Assembly (NCBI GenBank): GCA_016756855.1
Contig: JAESPD010000011.1
Span: 20,500-84,499 of the forward strand
Direction of reading: 5' to 3'
DNA length: 64,000 nt
Source of the DNA: a gamma proteobacterium endosymbiont of Lamellibrachia anaximandri
GTDB lineage: Bacteria; Pseudomonadota; Gammaproteobacteria; Chromatiales; Chromatiaceae
Part shown: positions 54,058 through 62,253 of the stretch, piece after piece
Numbering within the stretch: position 1 is the first letter of the stretch
How the letters are laid out: the number at the start of each line of letters is the position of its first letter
Made by a program: the position numbers and the translations under genes
The notes under the pieces: generated by a model
What the model saw: only the letters and a program-made list of their open reading frames with translations
Database searches by the model: none
What the model was told of the DNA's origin: nothing

Positions 54058-54684
54058 ATGCGGACACATTGGAAAGGTTTCTTACTGATCTTCTTTGGGT
54101 CGTTATTGTGGAGTATGGGAACACAGGCGACCGCCATCAATGTTGCACTCAACAAGACCGTAACGCTAAACGGTGAGTTCTTCACTGGTGGATGGGGAGG
54201 CTCGACAGTCGTAGATGCGAGCACCGTCGTCGATGACGTGTTCCTTCCACAAAGCACTCAGTGGGATCAGGGCACTGTATGGTGGGATAGCAGTCGAGGC
54301 GGTGGTGGTCAATATTTGGACATAGACTTGGGAGGAGCTTTTAACATCGAGAGTCTTATTGTTCAGGCAGACGACAACGATTCTTACGATCTGCTCTACT
54401 GGGATCTTGGTAGCTCCGTGTGGCAACTGGCATGGGGTGTGCCTGCCGTTGGGGGATGGGGAGAGCAAACTCGCCCAAATCCTCTGGACGATACGCAAAG
54501 GTACTTGCTCTCAACCCCTATTGTAACGAGTACCCTCCGGTTTCAAGCTAATTCCGGCGATGGATATTACTCTGTGTCGGAGATTCAAGCTTACGGCACA
54601 GCCGTGCCGGAACCCACCAGCCTTGTGTTGCTTGCAGCAGGACTTTTGGGAGTAGGAGCAGTCCGTCGTCGCAGGCGGGCGTAA
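54058..54684 (+). CDS. PEP-CTERM sorted secreted protein with discoidin-like domain
   Basis: Protein of 208 residues with a signal peptide (about 1-26). The middle is a galactose-binding-like (F5/8 type C, discoidin) beta-sandwich: INVALNKTVTLNG, then GGQYLDIDLGGAFNIESLIVQ (core YLDIDLGGAFNI) and a C-terminal strand before TAVPEPTS. The PEP-CTERM tripartite end is VPEP, a hydrophobic helix, and the RRRRR cluster, recognised by exosortase. It probably binds sugars at the surface or in exopolysaccharide. AAGGAG at 54046-54051 sets the start. No exosortase gene is in the window. Confidence 0.9.
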   Translation: MRTHWKGFLLIFFGSLLWSMGTQATAINVALNKTVTLNGEFFTGGWGGSTVVDASTVVDDVFLPQSTQWDQGTVWWDSSRGGGGQYLDIDLGGAFNIESLIVQADDNDSYDLLYWDLGSSVWQLAWGVPAVGGWGEQTRPNPLDDTQRYLLSTPIVTSTLRFQANSGDGYYSVSEIQAYGTAVPEPTSLVLLAAGLLGVGAVRRRRRA

Positions 54685-54702
54685 CGTCACATCTTTTTGG
54701 AT

Positions 54703-54726
54703 AGGGGGGCTTCGGCCTCCCTTTTT
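54703..54726 (+). terminator. Terminator after the PEP-CTERM gene
   Basis: Stem AGGGGGGC with GCCTCCCT (one wobble) around a TTCG tetraloop, then five T. It ends the monocistronic transcript. Confidence 0.88.
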
Positions 54727-54792
54727 CTTCCAACAGAATTAGCCATACCGTCATCCCGGCAAGCACAGTTTCTTCAATCGCTAAGGGTGGAA

Positions 54793-54890
54793 TTCCCCGC
54801 AGCTTGCAGCGATCAAAATGGCTGTTGCAATGGGAATCTGTGATTTCCAAGCAACACATCCTGATACCCCGTCTGCTTGCAGCGGGGTAG
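54793..54890. repeat. Pair of CCCCG...GCTTGCAGCG hairpin repeats
   Basis: TTCCCCGCAGCTTGCAGCG at 54793-54811 and ATACCCCGTCTGCTTGCAGCGGGGTA within 54863-54890 share the ends CCCCG and CTTGCAGCG. The second folds into a full hairpin (TACCCCG with CGGGGTA), and the first has lost its right arm. They resemble a third family of dispersed palindromes and sit between the PEP-CTERM gene and the end of the RND transporter gene. Confidence 0.5.
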
Positions 54891-54980
54891 TTTATTTAGT
54901 GCGTGGGCAATTCAGGCCGTTGCGACTGGTCTGAAACATGATTTTGGTATGGCGACGCAGATGCCGTTCGTCTGCACTGA

Positions 54981-57900
54981 TCACCCGGGCTGGGTGGAGA
55001 CCTCCGCAGGCTGAGGACTCTTGACCCTGTAAAACACAGCATAAATCACCGGTATGATCCCCAACGTCAAAATAGTGGAGAGCAAAATACCGGCAATGAT
55101 GGCGACCGCCATCGGCTCCCACATCTCTCCTCCTCCCAGGTAGAGAGGGATCAGGCCCAGCACGGTGGTGGCTGTGGTGAGCAGGATGGGACGCAGGCGG
55201 CGCTGGGCGGCTTCGATGATGGCCTGTTGCGGTGGCAGTCCGTTGACCTCCAGTTCAAGCTGGATGCGTTCCAGAAGGACGATGGCGTTGTTGATGACTA
55301 TGCCGGCCAGGGAGATCACGCCCAGCAGGGTCATAAAGCCGAAGAAGGAGTCGGCGAGGATGAGTCCGTAGATCACGCCGATGAGTCCCAGGGGGATGGT
55401 GAGGATCACGATGAGTGATTTGCGCAGGGAGTTGAACTGGGCCACCAGTAGCATGATGATGATGAAGCCGGCGATGGGCAGTTTTTCGGCGATGGATTGG
55501 GTGGCGGCTCCAGAGGATTCGGCCTCACCGCCGAGTTCGTAGCGGTAGCCTGGTGGCCAGCCGGCTTGTTGGGCCGTCAGCCAGGGCTTAAGCGCGGCGA
55601 ATGCTAAGGCCGCGGTGCTGCCCTCCTGCAACTGCGCACCGATGGAAACAGTTTTCATTCGATCCCGGCGTAGAATTTTCGAGGCATCCCACAGAAGATC
55701 CATGTCCGCGACCTGTTTGAGTGGGACAGCTTCTCCCGTGGCCTGGGAGTAGACCGAGAAGGCTTCAAGTTTACCAATATCCTGTCGGTCGGCGGTGGAG
55801 GATCGCAGTATGACCGGAATCACTTCGTCGTCCTCGCGGAACTGGGTGAGTTCCATGCCGCTCAAGCCGGCCTGCAGGGAAACGGCAATGTCTTCGCTGG
55901 ATACACCGGAGCGTAAGGCTCGCGACTGGTCGATCTTGACGGCTAGTTTCTTGATACGCTGGCCCCAATCGTCGTTGATGGTTCGTAGCCCGGGGATTCC
56001 CTCCATTTTCTGCTTGATCTGGGCGACCAGAGAGAAGAGTTCGTCCGTATCGCGGCCGGAGAGGCGGACTTCCACCGGGTTGGCGATGGCCGCGCCGTTT
56101 TCAAAACGGCGCATGGTTACACGCAGATCGGGGAAATGTTCGAAGGTGTAGTGGTCGAGCTTTTCCATCAGTCCGGTGATGGCCTCTGCGGAGGTCGTGT
56201 GTACGATGATCAGGGCGTAGTTGGAGCTGACCGAGTGGGGCGAATGGGTGAGCACGAAGCGCATCCCGCCAAAGCCGATGTAAGCCACGGTGCGGGTAAC
56301 GCCTTCGGTTTCTTCTCCAGGCTCACCTCTGACTTTGTCGGCAACCTGTATCGCAGGTTTCAGCTCATCGTTAATAAAGCCCTCGATCTGTTTCACCACC
56401 GACTCGGTCGTTTCAATGGAGGTTCCCAGGGGCAGTTCCAGTTCGAGTTTGAAATAGGTCCGGTCCGAGGGTGGGAAGAAAATGTTGGGAATGAAACGGA
56501 AGCTGTACAACGCGGAGGCGAACACCAGGGCGATGATCAAAAGGGTGGAAAATCTGAACCTAAGCAGTAGTTTCAGCGTGCCCCGGTAACCCCGGTAGAA
56601 GGCGCTGTCTAAGCTCTCCTGCTGCTGTTCCACCTTGAGGAAGGTCACTGCCAGCATAGGGATGACCGTCAGCGACAGGATCCAGGAGCAGAGCAGGGTG
56701 ATGGTGACGACCTTGAACAGGGAGGCGGTGAATTCACCTGTGGTGGATTCGGCCAGGAATATGGGTAGAAAGGCAGCAGAGGTGGTCAGAGAGGACGTCA
56801 GCAACGGAATGCGCAGTTCGGCGGCGGACTCAATGGCTGATTGCACTCTCTCCATGCCGTTGGCCATGCGTGTCATGATACTTTCTGACATGACAATGCC
56901 GTTGTCCACGAGCATGCCCAAGGCGATGATCAGGGCGGCCAGCGAGATCTGATCCAGCCCTATGTCGAAGAAGGACATGATCAGCATGGTAATGATCATA
57001 CTGGCGGGAATCAGGGCCGCGACGATCATGCCGCTGCGCAGCCCCAGTGAGACGATCATCACCGCCGCCACCACGGCGATGGCCTGCAGCAGATTGGAGA
57101 TGAAGCTGCTGACCTTGTCCTGCACCTCTTCGGGCGTGAAATGCACGATGTCCAGATTGAGGCCCAGAGGGTAAGCTCCCTGCAGCTCCGCCAGGACTCC
57201 CGACACCTGTTTACCGAGCATGATGTTGTTGCCGCCCTCTCGCATGGAGATGCCCAGTGCCAGAGCGGGTATGCCGTCGGTGTGGATCTTGGTGGCTGGC
57301 GGATCGATATAGCCGCGCCAGACCTCGGCTACGTCCTTCAGATAGATCAGGGTGCGGTTGCCCGGTACCTGGATGATGGTATGGCGAATCTCTTCCAGGG
57401 TTTCGTAGTTGCCGCTGGGTTCCAGGTCGATGCGTTCCCGGCCCAGGGTGACTGTGCCACCGGCAACGATGATGTTGCGGCTGGCCAGCATCTGGCTGAG
57501 TTGTGCGGGTGAGATACTCAGTTCCGTCAGGCGCGCATTGTTGTATTCGACGAAGATGCGTTCGTCCTGGGCGCCGTAGAGCTGTACCTTGGCGGCATCC
57601 GGCAGGCGCAGCAGCTCATCGCGGCTCTGCTTGGCAAACTCATTCAACTCGGCATAACTGAAATCCGGCCCGGTAACGCCGATGACGATGTCGAACACGT
57701 CGCCGAATTCATCGTTGACGATGGGGCCGACGATGCCGTCCGGCAGATCACCTGCCGCGCTGTCGATCTTGCGCCGCAGATCGTCCCAGATCGGCCGCAT
57801 GACAGCGTAGCTCTCTCTGATATTGACCGAGATAATGGAGACGCCTGCACGGGATTCACTGCTGACGAAATCCAGCTCCGGAATCTGCTGAATGACCGTT

Positions 57901-58124
57901 TCCAACTTATCTGTCACAAGCTGTTCCACGCGCTGCGGACTGGCGCCGGGGAAATAGGTGGTCACCTGGGCGGTGCGGATGACGAAACCCGGATCATAGG
58001 CGCGGGGCATCTTGGTGAATGCATCCACACCGGCCAACAGCAGAACCACCAATAGGACCAGGGTCGTCCGGTTGTTCTTCAGCGCGAACTCGGTGATGTT
58101 CAAGGTTTGGTCCCCGGATTCCAA
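54981..58124 (-). CDS. RND-family efflux transporter, inner-membrane subunit
   Basis: Protein of 1047 residues in the AcrB/MdtBC (HAE1) superfamily. There are twelve predicted helices in two halves, each with a large periplasmic loop. The N-terminal helix begins at NITEFALKNNRTTLVLL, and the TM4 region has the acidic LGMLVDNGIVMSESI, which carries the proton-relay aspartate; its counterpart in the second half is SLAGIVINNAIVLLERI. It exchanges protons for export of a substrate that cannot be read from sequence. It overlaps the adaptor gene by 25 bp. No outer-membrane channel gene is nearby. Confidence 0.93.
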   Translation of the reverse strand: MESGDQTLNITEFALKNNRTTLVLLVVLLLAGVDAFTKMPRAYDPGFVIRTAQVTTYFPGASPQRVEQLVTDKLETVIQQIPELDFVSSESRAGVSIISVNIRESYAVMRPIWDDLRRKIDSAAGDLPDGIVGPIVNDEFGDVFDIVIGVTGPDFSYAELNEFAKQSRDELLRLPDAAKVQLYGAQDERIFVEYNNARLTELSISPAQLSQMLASRNIIVAGGTVTLGRERIDLEPSGNYETLEEIRHTIIQVPGNRTLIYLKDVAEVWRGYIDPPATKIHTDGIPALALGISMREGGNNIMLGKQVSGVLAELQGAYPLGLNLDIVHFTPEEVQDKVSSFISNLLQAIAVVAAVMIVSLGLRSGMIVAALIPASMIITMLIMSFFDIGLDQISLAALIIALGMLVDNGIVMSESIMTRMANGMERVQSAIESAAELRIPLLTSSLTTSAAFLPIFLAESTTGEFTASLFKVVTITLLCSWILSLTVIPMLAVTFLKVEQQQESLDSAFYRGYRGTLKLLLRFRFSTLLIIALVFASALYSFRFIPNIFFPPSDRTYFKLELELPLGTSIETTESVVKQIEGFINDELKPAIQVADKVRGEPGEETEGVTRTVAYIGFGGMRFVLTHSPHSVSSNYALIIVHTTSAEAITGLMEKLDHYTFEHFPDLRVTMRRFENGAAIANPVEVRLSGRDTDELFSLVAQIKQKMEGIPGLRTINDDWGQRIKKLAVKIDQSRALRSGVSSEDIAVSLQAGLSGMELTQFREDDEVIPVILRSSTADRQDIGKLEAFSVYSQATGEAVPLKQVADMDLLWDASKILRRDRMKTVSIGAQLQEGSTAALAFAALKPWLTAQQAGWPPGYRYELGGEAESSGAATQSIAEKLPIAGFIIIMLLVAQFNSLRKSLIVILTIPLGLIGVIYGLILADSFFGFMTLLGVISLAGIVINNAIVLLERIQLELEVNGLPPQQAIIEAAQRRLRPILLTTATTVLGLIPLYLGGGEMWEPMAVAIIAGILLSTILTLGIIPVIYAVFYRVKSPQPAEVSTQPG

Positions 58125-59209
58125 CGGACTTTCATATCCGGTTGTGCCTGGCTCATACCTGCGGTGAGGACGTGGTCGCCCTGTTTCAGGCCTGAAGAGA
58201 TGAGCAGGCCACGGGCATCAAGCTCACCGGTGGTGATAGAACGGCGTTGGATGACGCCGACGCCACTCTTGCTGGTCTCGGGATTGGTGTCGGATTCAGC
58301 CAGTGCCTCCACCACATACACATAACGCCCCTGCATATCTTCCAGCACCGAAGAGGCGGGCACATGGAATATGGCACCGTTATCCTCGGCGCCGCTCTCG
58401 GTCTCGATGACCACCACCGCGCTCATGCCGGGGAGAATGGTGTAGCCCTTCACGCGGGGCATGGTGAAGGTCACTTCATAGGTTTGGTTCTCCTCGTCCG
58501 CGCTGATTGCCGCCTCTTTGAGCTTTAGCGGGAAGCGCTGTTCGGCGATGGCGTCGAACTTTACGAAGTAGGAATGCACCTGAGTTTTCTTCCGGGTGCG
58601 TAACATGATGCTTTCCGGCACATTGATCTGGATGGTGAGCGTGGAGATATCCTGCAGGGTGACGATCTGGGTCTGCGGGGTGACTTCCTCATGCCTTTCG
58701 ACGAAGCGCCTCGCGATGCGGCCATCAAAGGAAGCGTGCAGTACGGTGTAATTCAGGTTCTGCCTTGTCGCTGCCAACTGGGCCTCTGCGGTGGCGTACT
58801 GTGCGTTGAGCTTGTCAAAATCGGATTGGGAGATATGGCCGGGGCCGACGAGTTTTTTGCCGCGCTGGAAATTGGATCTGGCGGTCTCGTAACTGGCCTG
58901 GCTGGACTTCAGTTCAATCCTGGCATCGGTCTGATCCAGCTTGGCGATGACCTCGCCCTTCTTGACCTTCTCGCCCTCCTTGAGCAGCATTTCATTGACG
59001 ATGCCTGATACGCGGAAACTGAGATCGGCGCTACGGGCGGCGTCCACCACGGCGGGAAATTCGCGAGTGGCCTTGGTGACGGTGGGATTGACCTCAAGGG
59101 TGCGAACAGGACGAAGAATTTCCGCTGGCGCGACAGGTTCGGTCTCTGTTCCGCAGGACAGCAACAGCGGGCTGAAAGCCAGGTTCAACAGCAGCGGGGC
59201 GATTTTCAT
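58100..59209 (-). CDS. RND efflux membrane-fusion (adaptor) lipoprotein
   Basis: HlyD/AcrA-type periplasmic adaptor of 369 residues. The lipobox LLSC puts the lipid on Cys20. The order is barrel-sandwich (lipoyl) half, alpha-hairpin (ARIELKSSQASYETARSNF region), second lipoyl half (LHASFDGRIARRFVERHEE, core), then beta-barrel and membrane-proximal domains. It links the RND pump to an outer-membrane channel, which must be encoded elsewhere. It is the first gene of the two-gene operon. Confidence 0.93.
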   Translation of the reverse strand: MKIAPLLLNLAFSPLLLSCGTETEPVAPAEILRPVRTLEVNPTVTKATREFPAVVDAARSADLSFRVSGIVNEMLLKEGEKVKKGEVIAKLDQTDARIELKSSQASYETARSNFQRGKKLVGPGHISQSDFDKLNAQYATAEAQLAATRQNLNYTVLHASFDGRIARRFVERHEEVTPQTQIVTLQDISTLTIQINVPESIMLRTRKKTQVHSYFVKFDAIAEQRFPLKLKEAAISADEENQTYEVTFTMPRVKGYTILPGMSAVVVIETESGAEDNGAIFHVPASSVLEDMQGRYVYVVEALAESDTNPETSKSGVGVIQRRSITTGELDARGLLISSGLKQGDHVLTAGMSQAQPDMKVRWNPGTKP

Positions 59210-59568
59210 CTTGACTGCTTACAGTCCTTTTCCATGGAAACAAGTCCAGTCCAAAGCCACACAAAGGCTGGAATCAGCAGGGATTGTAACACTTCTCCGT
59301 CACTCAAGCGTTTTATAGCAGTCACCGGAGCTTGAACCGAATAACCCCCTGTTCCCTGTAATCTACTCCTATGTCACCACAGCCTGCGTCAGGCCGTCAA
59401 ACGCATGAAACTGGATTGCAAATTAAGCGGGGTCGCATCGGGGGGCTGTGTGGTGTATTGCACAATGATGAAGTGTTTCTTGGCACGCCGCTAAATGACA
59501 GCATTTACTGTGGTACGCTGCCCGGAGTTTTGTATTCGATACTGATTCAATATGCTGAAGGATGGATG

Positions 59569-60225
59569 ATGCCTAAACTATCTGAATTTTACGGTTACCT
59601 TTTGGTCGTTCTTTGTGGCCTTTTCTCTTCCTCCACCGTTTTCTCGGCAGAACGTTATATAGTGGATGGGGAGCAGTCATTTGTCCGTATTGCGGCCAAG
59701 ATGTGCGAGCCTGATCTGCTCAAAGGTGAGTTTGGCAACGTCTCAGGAGAGATATTCCTGGATGAAGAGAGTCTGGAGAATTCCAGTGTCAATATCACGG
59801 TAACTGCAGTTTCCGCACTCTTTGATCACGAATATCACCGAAGTGATCATATTGAAACAATCGTCATGGGTGCCAAGTTGCTTAATGCGGCAAAGTTTCC
59901 ATTGATCAGCTTTAAGAGTACCGAAATAAAACGTTCGAATGCACAGCAGTTTGATGCCTATGGAGAGAAAACCAGTGTGGTTACCGCCATCGTTAAAGGT
60001 GACCTGACGCTGGTTGGAATGACGCACCCCTTCGAGATGGAGGTCACGTTTCATAACAAGACGGGGCGAACCAGTAAGGGCAGAATGGTAGCCGCCTTCT
60101 CCTCGTTTGGTACTTTCAAACGTTCTGATTTCGGGGTTGTCTACGGCCTCGACAGGGTGGGTATACGACGCATGGGCGATGAGGTGATGGTGATGGCCTC
60201 CATTACTGCGAACCGGGCGCAATAA
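59569..60225 (+). CDS. YceI-family periplasmic protein (copy 2)
   Basis: Protein of 218 residues with a signal peptide (cleavage about after residue 26, FSA). The YceI fold is seen in VDGEQSFVRIAAKM, ENSSVNITVTAVSAL and VKGDLTLVGMTHPFEME. It is clearly different in sequence from the first YceI (46486-47067). The start is ATG at 59569 after GAAGGA; an ATG one codon upstream and a longer open frame from 59371 are less likely. Its last 23 bases overlap the 3' end of the redoxin gene on the other strand. Confidence 0.88.
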   Translation: MPKLSEFYGYLLVVLCGLFSSSTVFSAERYIVDGEQSFVRIAAKMCEPDLLKGEFGNVSGEIFLDEESLENSSVNITVTAVSALFDHEYHRSDHIETIVMGAKLLNAAKFPLISFKSTEIKRSNAQQFDAYGEKTSVVTAIVKGDLTLVGMTHPFEMEVTFHNKTGRTSKGRMVAAFSSFGTFKRSDFGVVYGLDRVGIRRMGDEVMVMASITANRAQ

Positions 60226-60838
60226 TCTGCGGCAGTCCGTCTGCGGGTTGTGTCTTGTTCTTGACGTAGCAGCCATATGCCCGGGTTATCTTTTTGCGGA
60301 CCTGCCGGCCTGCAAGCAGATCATCCAGCGCGTTTCGGGTATAGGGAACCAACTTCCCAGTGGTTTTTTTCAACATGGCGTTGGAGTCTATGGCACCGGA
60401 ATAGGCAAGGATTCCCTGCCTGTCGATGATAAAGATCTGAGGTGTCGTTGTTGCGCTATAGTCGGTGGAGATATCGAGCGCCATATCCAGGATGACTATT
60501 TTTTTTGATGGGTCAAAATTCCCCAGGGCCTGTTCCGGGGTCAGCTTTTGCAGTTTTGGTACTATATTGATCCATGCGACACCATTTTTCGCGGCGTATT
60601 CATACAGTGAATCCAGCGTACCGTTATCGTAATAGCGGCGGGAGTAGGGACACTCGGGACTGGACCACTCAAGAACCACGATTTTTCCGGCGTAATCACT
60701 CAGCAGATGCCTGTTTCCCTGGAGATCCCGGCCCTGGAAGTCCGGTGCTTTTGCACCCAATAACAGGTCGGCAGAGAGGCTGCCGCTCTGTGTTAACAGG
60801 CAGAGGATAAACGCGAGATGGAAAATCTGTTTGCACAC
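60203..60838 (-). CDS. Exported redoxin (thioredoxin-fold) protein
   Basis: Protein of 211 residues with a signal peptide (about 1-23). The AhpC/TSA-Redoxin fold has the sequence LEWSSPECPYSRRYY, where the single N-terminal cysteine sits at the usual peroxidatic/CxxC position but the second cysteine is Ser (CPYS). The cis-proline region is TTTPQIFIID. It may reduce peroxides or disulfides with a monothiol mechanism. The start is a GTG at 60838 with a weak ribosome site. Confidence 0.85.
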   Translation of the reverse strand: MCKQIFHLAFILCLLTQSGSLSADLLLGAKAPDFQGRDLQGNRHLLSDYAGKIVVLEWSSPECPYSRRYYDNGTLDSLYEYAAKNGVAWINIVPKLQKLTPEQALGNFDPSKKIVILDMALDISTDYSATTTPQIFIIDRQGILAYSGAIDSNAMLKKTTGKLVPYTRNALDDLLAGRQVRKKITRAYGCYVKNKTQPADGLPQIIAPGSQ

Positions 60839-61001
60839 AGGACGGCTTCCGATACTGGTTACGATTAGCTGCGAGAGAAGGCTCTGGATAAAATTACCGT
60901 TCGCTGCTCAGGCTTGTCGCTTGCAGGAAGAATAAAACCCTCTTTTCGTAAAATCCAGCGCTATCGGCCAGCCACTCCATTGGCAGCGGGCCGTATCTGA
61001 T

Positions 61002-61187
61002 TCATTCAGAGTCACTGTTCATATCCTCGTCATAGGCAGTAATCTTTTCGGCAGTGATTACCCGCCGGCGATGGTCACTGAATTTTTCACCGTCTGCTCG
61101 TTCCGTGCGCACCCCATTGACCTTCCAGGGTTTGCACAGCTTGCATCCGGCTCGCCGGTTTCTCGGTCTTCCTCTCTTATGGTGCAT
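61002..61187 (-). CDS. Small conserved basic protein with CxxC
   Basis: Short protein of 61 residues beginning MHHKRGRPRNRRAGCKLCKPW. The RRAGCxxCKP motif recalls a family of small bacterial proteins of unknown function with a CxxC pair. The N-terminus is basic and the C-terminus acidic. I chose the ATG at 61187; a longer frame from 61241 has no ribosome site. It lies downstream, on the same strand, of the gene with the sigma-54 promoter, 270 bp away, so co-transcription is possible but unproven. Confidence 0.5.
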   Translation of the reverse strand: MHHKRGRPRNRRAGCKLCKPWKVNGVRTERADGEKFSDHRRRVITAEKITAYDEDMNSDSE

Positions 61188-61459
61188 TTTCAATGATCCA
61201 AAAGTTAAATTAAATACGGGCATGGCCAATACAACCGACAACAGTCAACCCGCAAAAGTCCGGTCCGATTGATGGCATTCGACGACCCGACTCCAAATCA
61301 ACGCCAGTTGCAATCGTGATGATTGCCGGAAGAGTCTGAGCCGCTCCTGCCAAGTGTCCGGCCTGGAGGATTCCACTAGATTATCAGTCAGGTGAAGGAG
61401 GCCATGCCCGTAGCCGCTAACAGTCATCCGGTCGCCTGCGGCGCAGCGACCTGAGTCCA

Positions 61460-62059
61460 CTATGGTGAAACGGTAAGCCCGGCAAGTCGGGCAACCTCTT
61501 CCGGTATGGAAATAGGCAGAGCTTCCCGATTCCTGGCGGCGATTTGGTCGGCAACGGCGAAGCTTTCAGTGCGGACGACCTCAAGTTTCTGACGGTATGC
61601 CTCAAGTGCACTATCCGGCATGACCCGTACGCGAAATGTTGAGGGTCTTGCGAACAGGCCATGCTCCTCCTGGACGCGTACCGGGAGGTTCGGCAATTCG
61701 TCGATGCCCACGAGTCCTGCTTCCTGGCCGTCGATCAGGCTCTCCAGCAGGCGAAGTTGCTTGTTGAGCATGTCGAGTTCGGCGAGGTTGGAGCTGATGC
61801 CTGTCGCCTCGTTCGCGGAGCCGAGGGCCTTGCGGATCTGCGCGATGGCAGACTGCAGGTCGAACAGGGCAGGCATGAGCGCATCCAGCCGTTCACCCTC
61901 GGTCCTGAGCCGTGCCTGCTGATCCTTGCCCAAGTGGCCCATGACCTCAGTCTGGTTGAAGCCTGCGCGAACTTCCTCGGCAATGTCGTTGGCGCGGCGC
62001 GACAGGCGCTCGGCCACTTTGTGCCAGCGGTTCAGTGTAAGTCGGTAGGTCTTGTCCAT
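61460..62059 (-). CDS. Helical protein of unknown function under a sigma-54 promoter
   Basis: Protein of 199 residues, mostly alpha helix with heptad-like repeats. The pattern (ANEATGISSNLAELDMLNKQ, then LRLLESLI and a C-terminal helix after STFRVRVMPDS) loosely resembles the DIP1984/septicolysin group, an inference from architecture only. No signal peptide or catalytic motif is seen. The start is ATG at 62059, because the predicted transcript begins near 62103 and an upstream ATG at 62095 would leave no room for a ribosome site. It is divergent from the rtcR-type activator, so it is the likely target of that regulator. Confidence 0.75.
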   Translation of the reverse strand: MDKTYRLTLNRWHKVAERLSRRANDIAEEVRAGFNQTEVMGHLGKDQQARLRTEGERLDALMPALFDLQSAIAQIRKALGSANEATGISSNLAELDMLNKQLRLLESLIDGQEAGLVGIDELPNLPVRVQEEHGLFARPSTFRVRVMPDSALEAYRQKLEVVRTESFAVADQIAARNREALPISIPEEVARLAGLTVSP

Positions 62060-62113
62060 TTTCACGCCCCCCAGTTGGAATTCTTGTTTTGTCATCTATC
62101 TCGGATGTAATAA

Positions 62114-62129
62114 AGCAAATGTTGTGCCG
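62114..62129 (-). promoter_or_regulatory. Sigma-54 promoter facing the unknown helical gene
   Basis: On the minus strand the sequence is CGGCACAACATTTGCT, an almost perfect -24/-12 element with GG and GC exactly 10 bp apart (consensus TGGCAC-N5-TTGCW). Transcription would start near 62103 and read into the helical gene. It lies between that gene and the divergent RtcR-family sigma-54 activator. Confidence 0.78.
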
Positions 62130-62222
62130 GTTTAAAAAATAGCTCCCAAGTTATTGTCTTTACAATGGGATTTTCTCAGGCGGCCGCTGCGTGAGGTGAT
62201 TCGACAATGAAAAAGACGAGAA

Positions 62223-62245
62223 AATATTATCAATACTGATATATT
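62223..62245. promoter_or_regulatory. Inverted repeat, possible activator site
   Basis: AATATTATCA-ATAC/TGATATATT-type dyad centred near 62234, about 130 bp upstream of the sigma-54 start and just before the rtcR start. This is a usual distance for an enhancer. It could be an autoregulatory site of the RtcR-type protein. The dyad is imperfect and AT-rich, so chance is possible. Confidence 0.3.
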
Positions 62246-62253
62246 ATTATCGT

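Noticed and set aside
53922..54257. Minus-strand frame of 111 codons opposite the PEP-CTERM gene start
   Set aside because: It overlaps the well-supported plus-strand gene and has no motif.
61245..61460. Minus-strand frame of 71 codons starting GTG at the stop of the helical gene
   Set aside because: The TAGTG overlap would allow coupled translation, but there is no recognisable family or ribosome site. It stays possible but unsupported.
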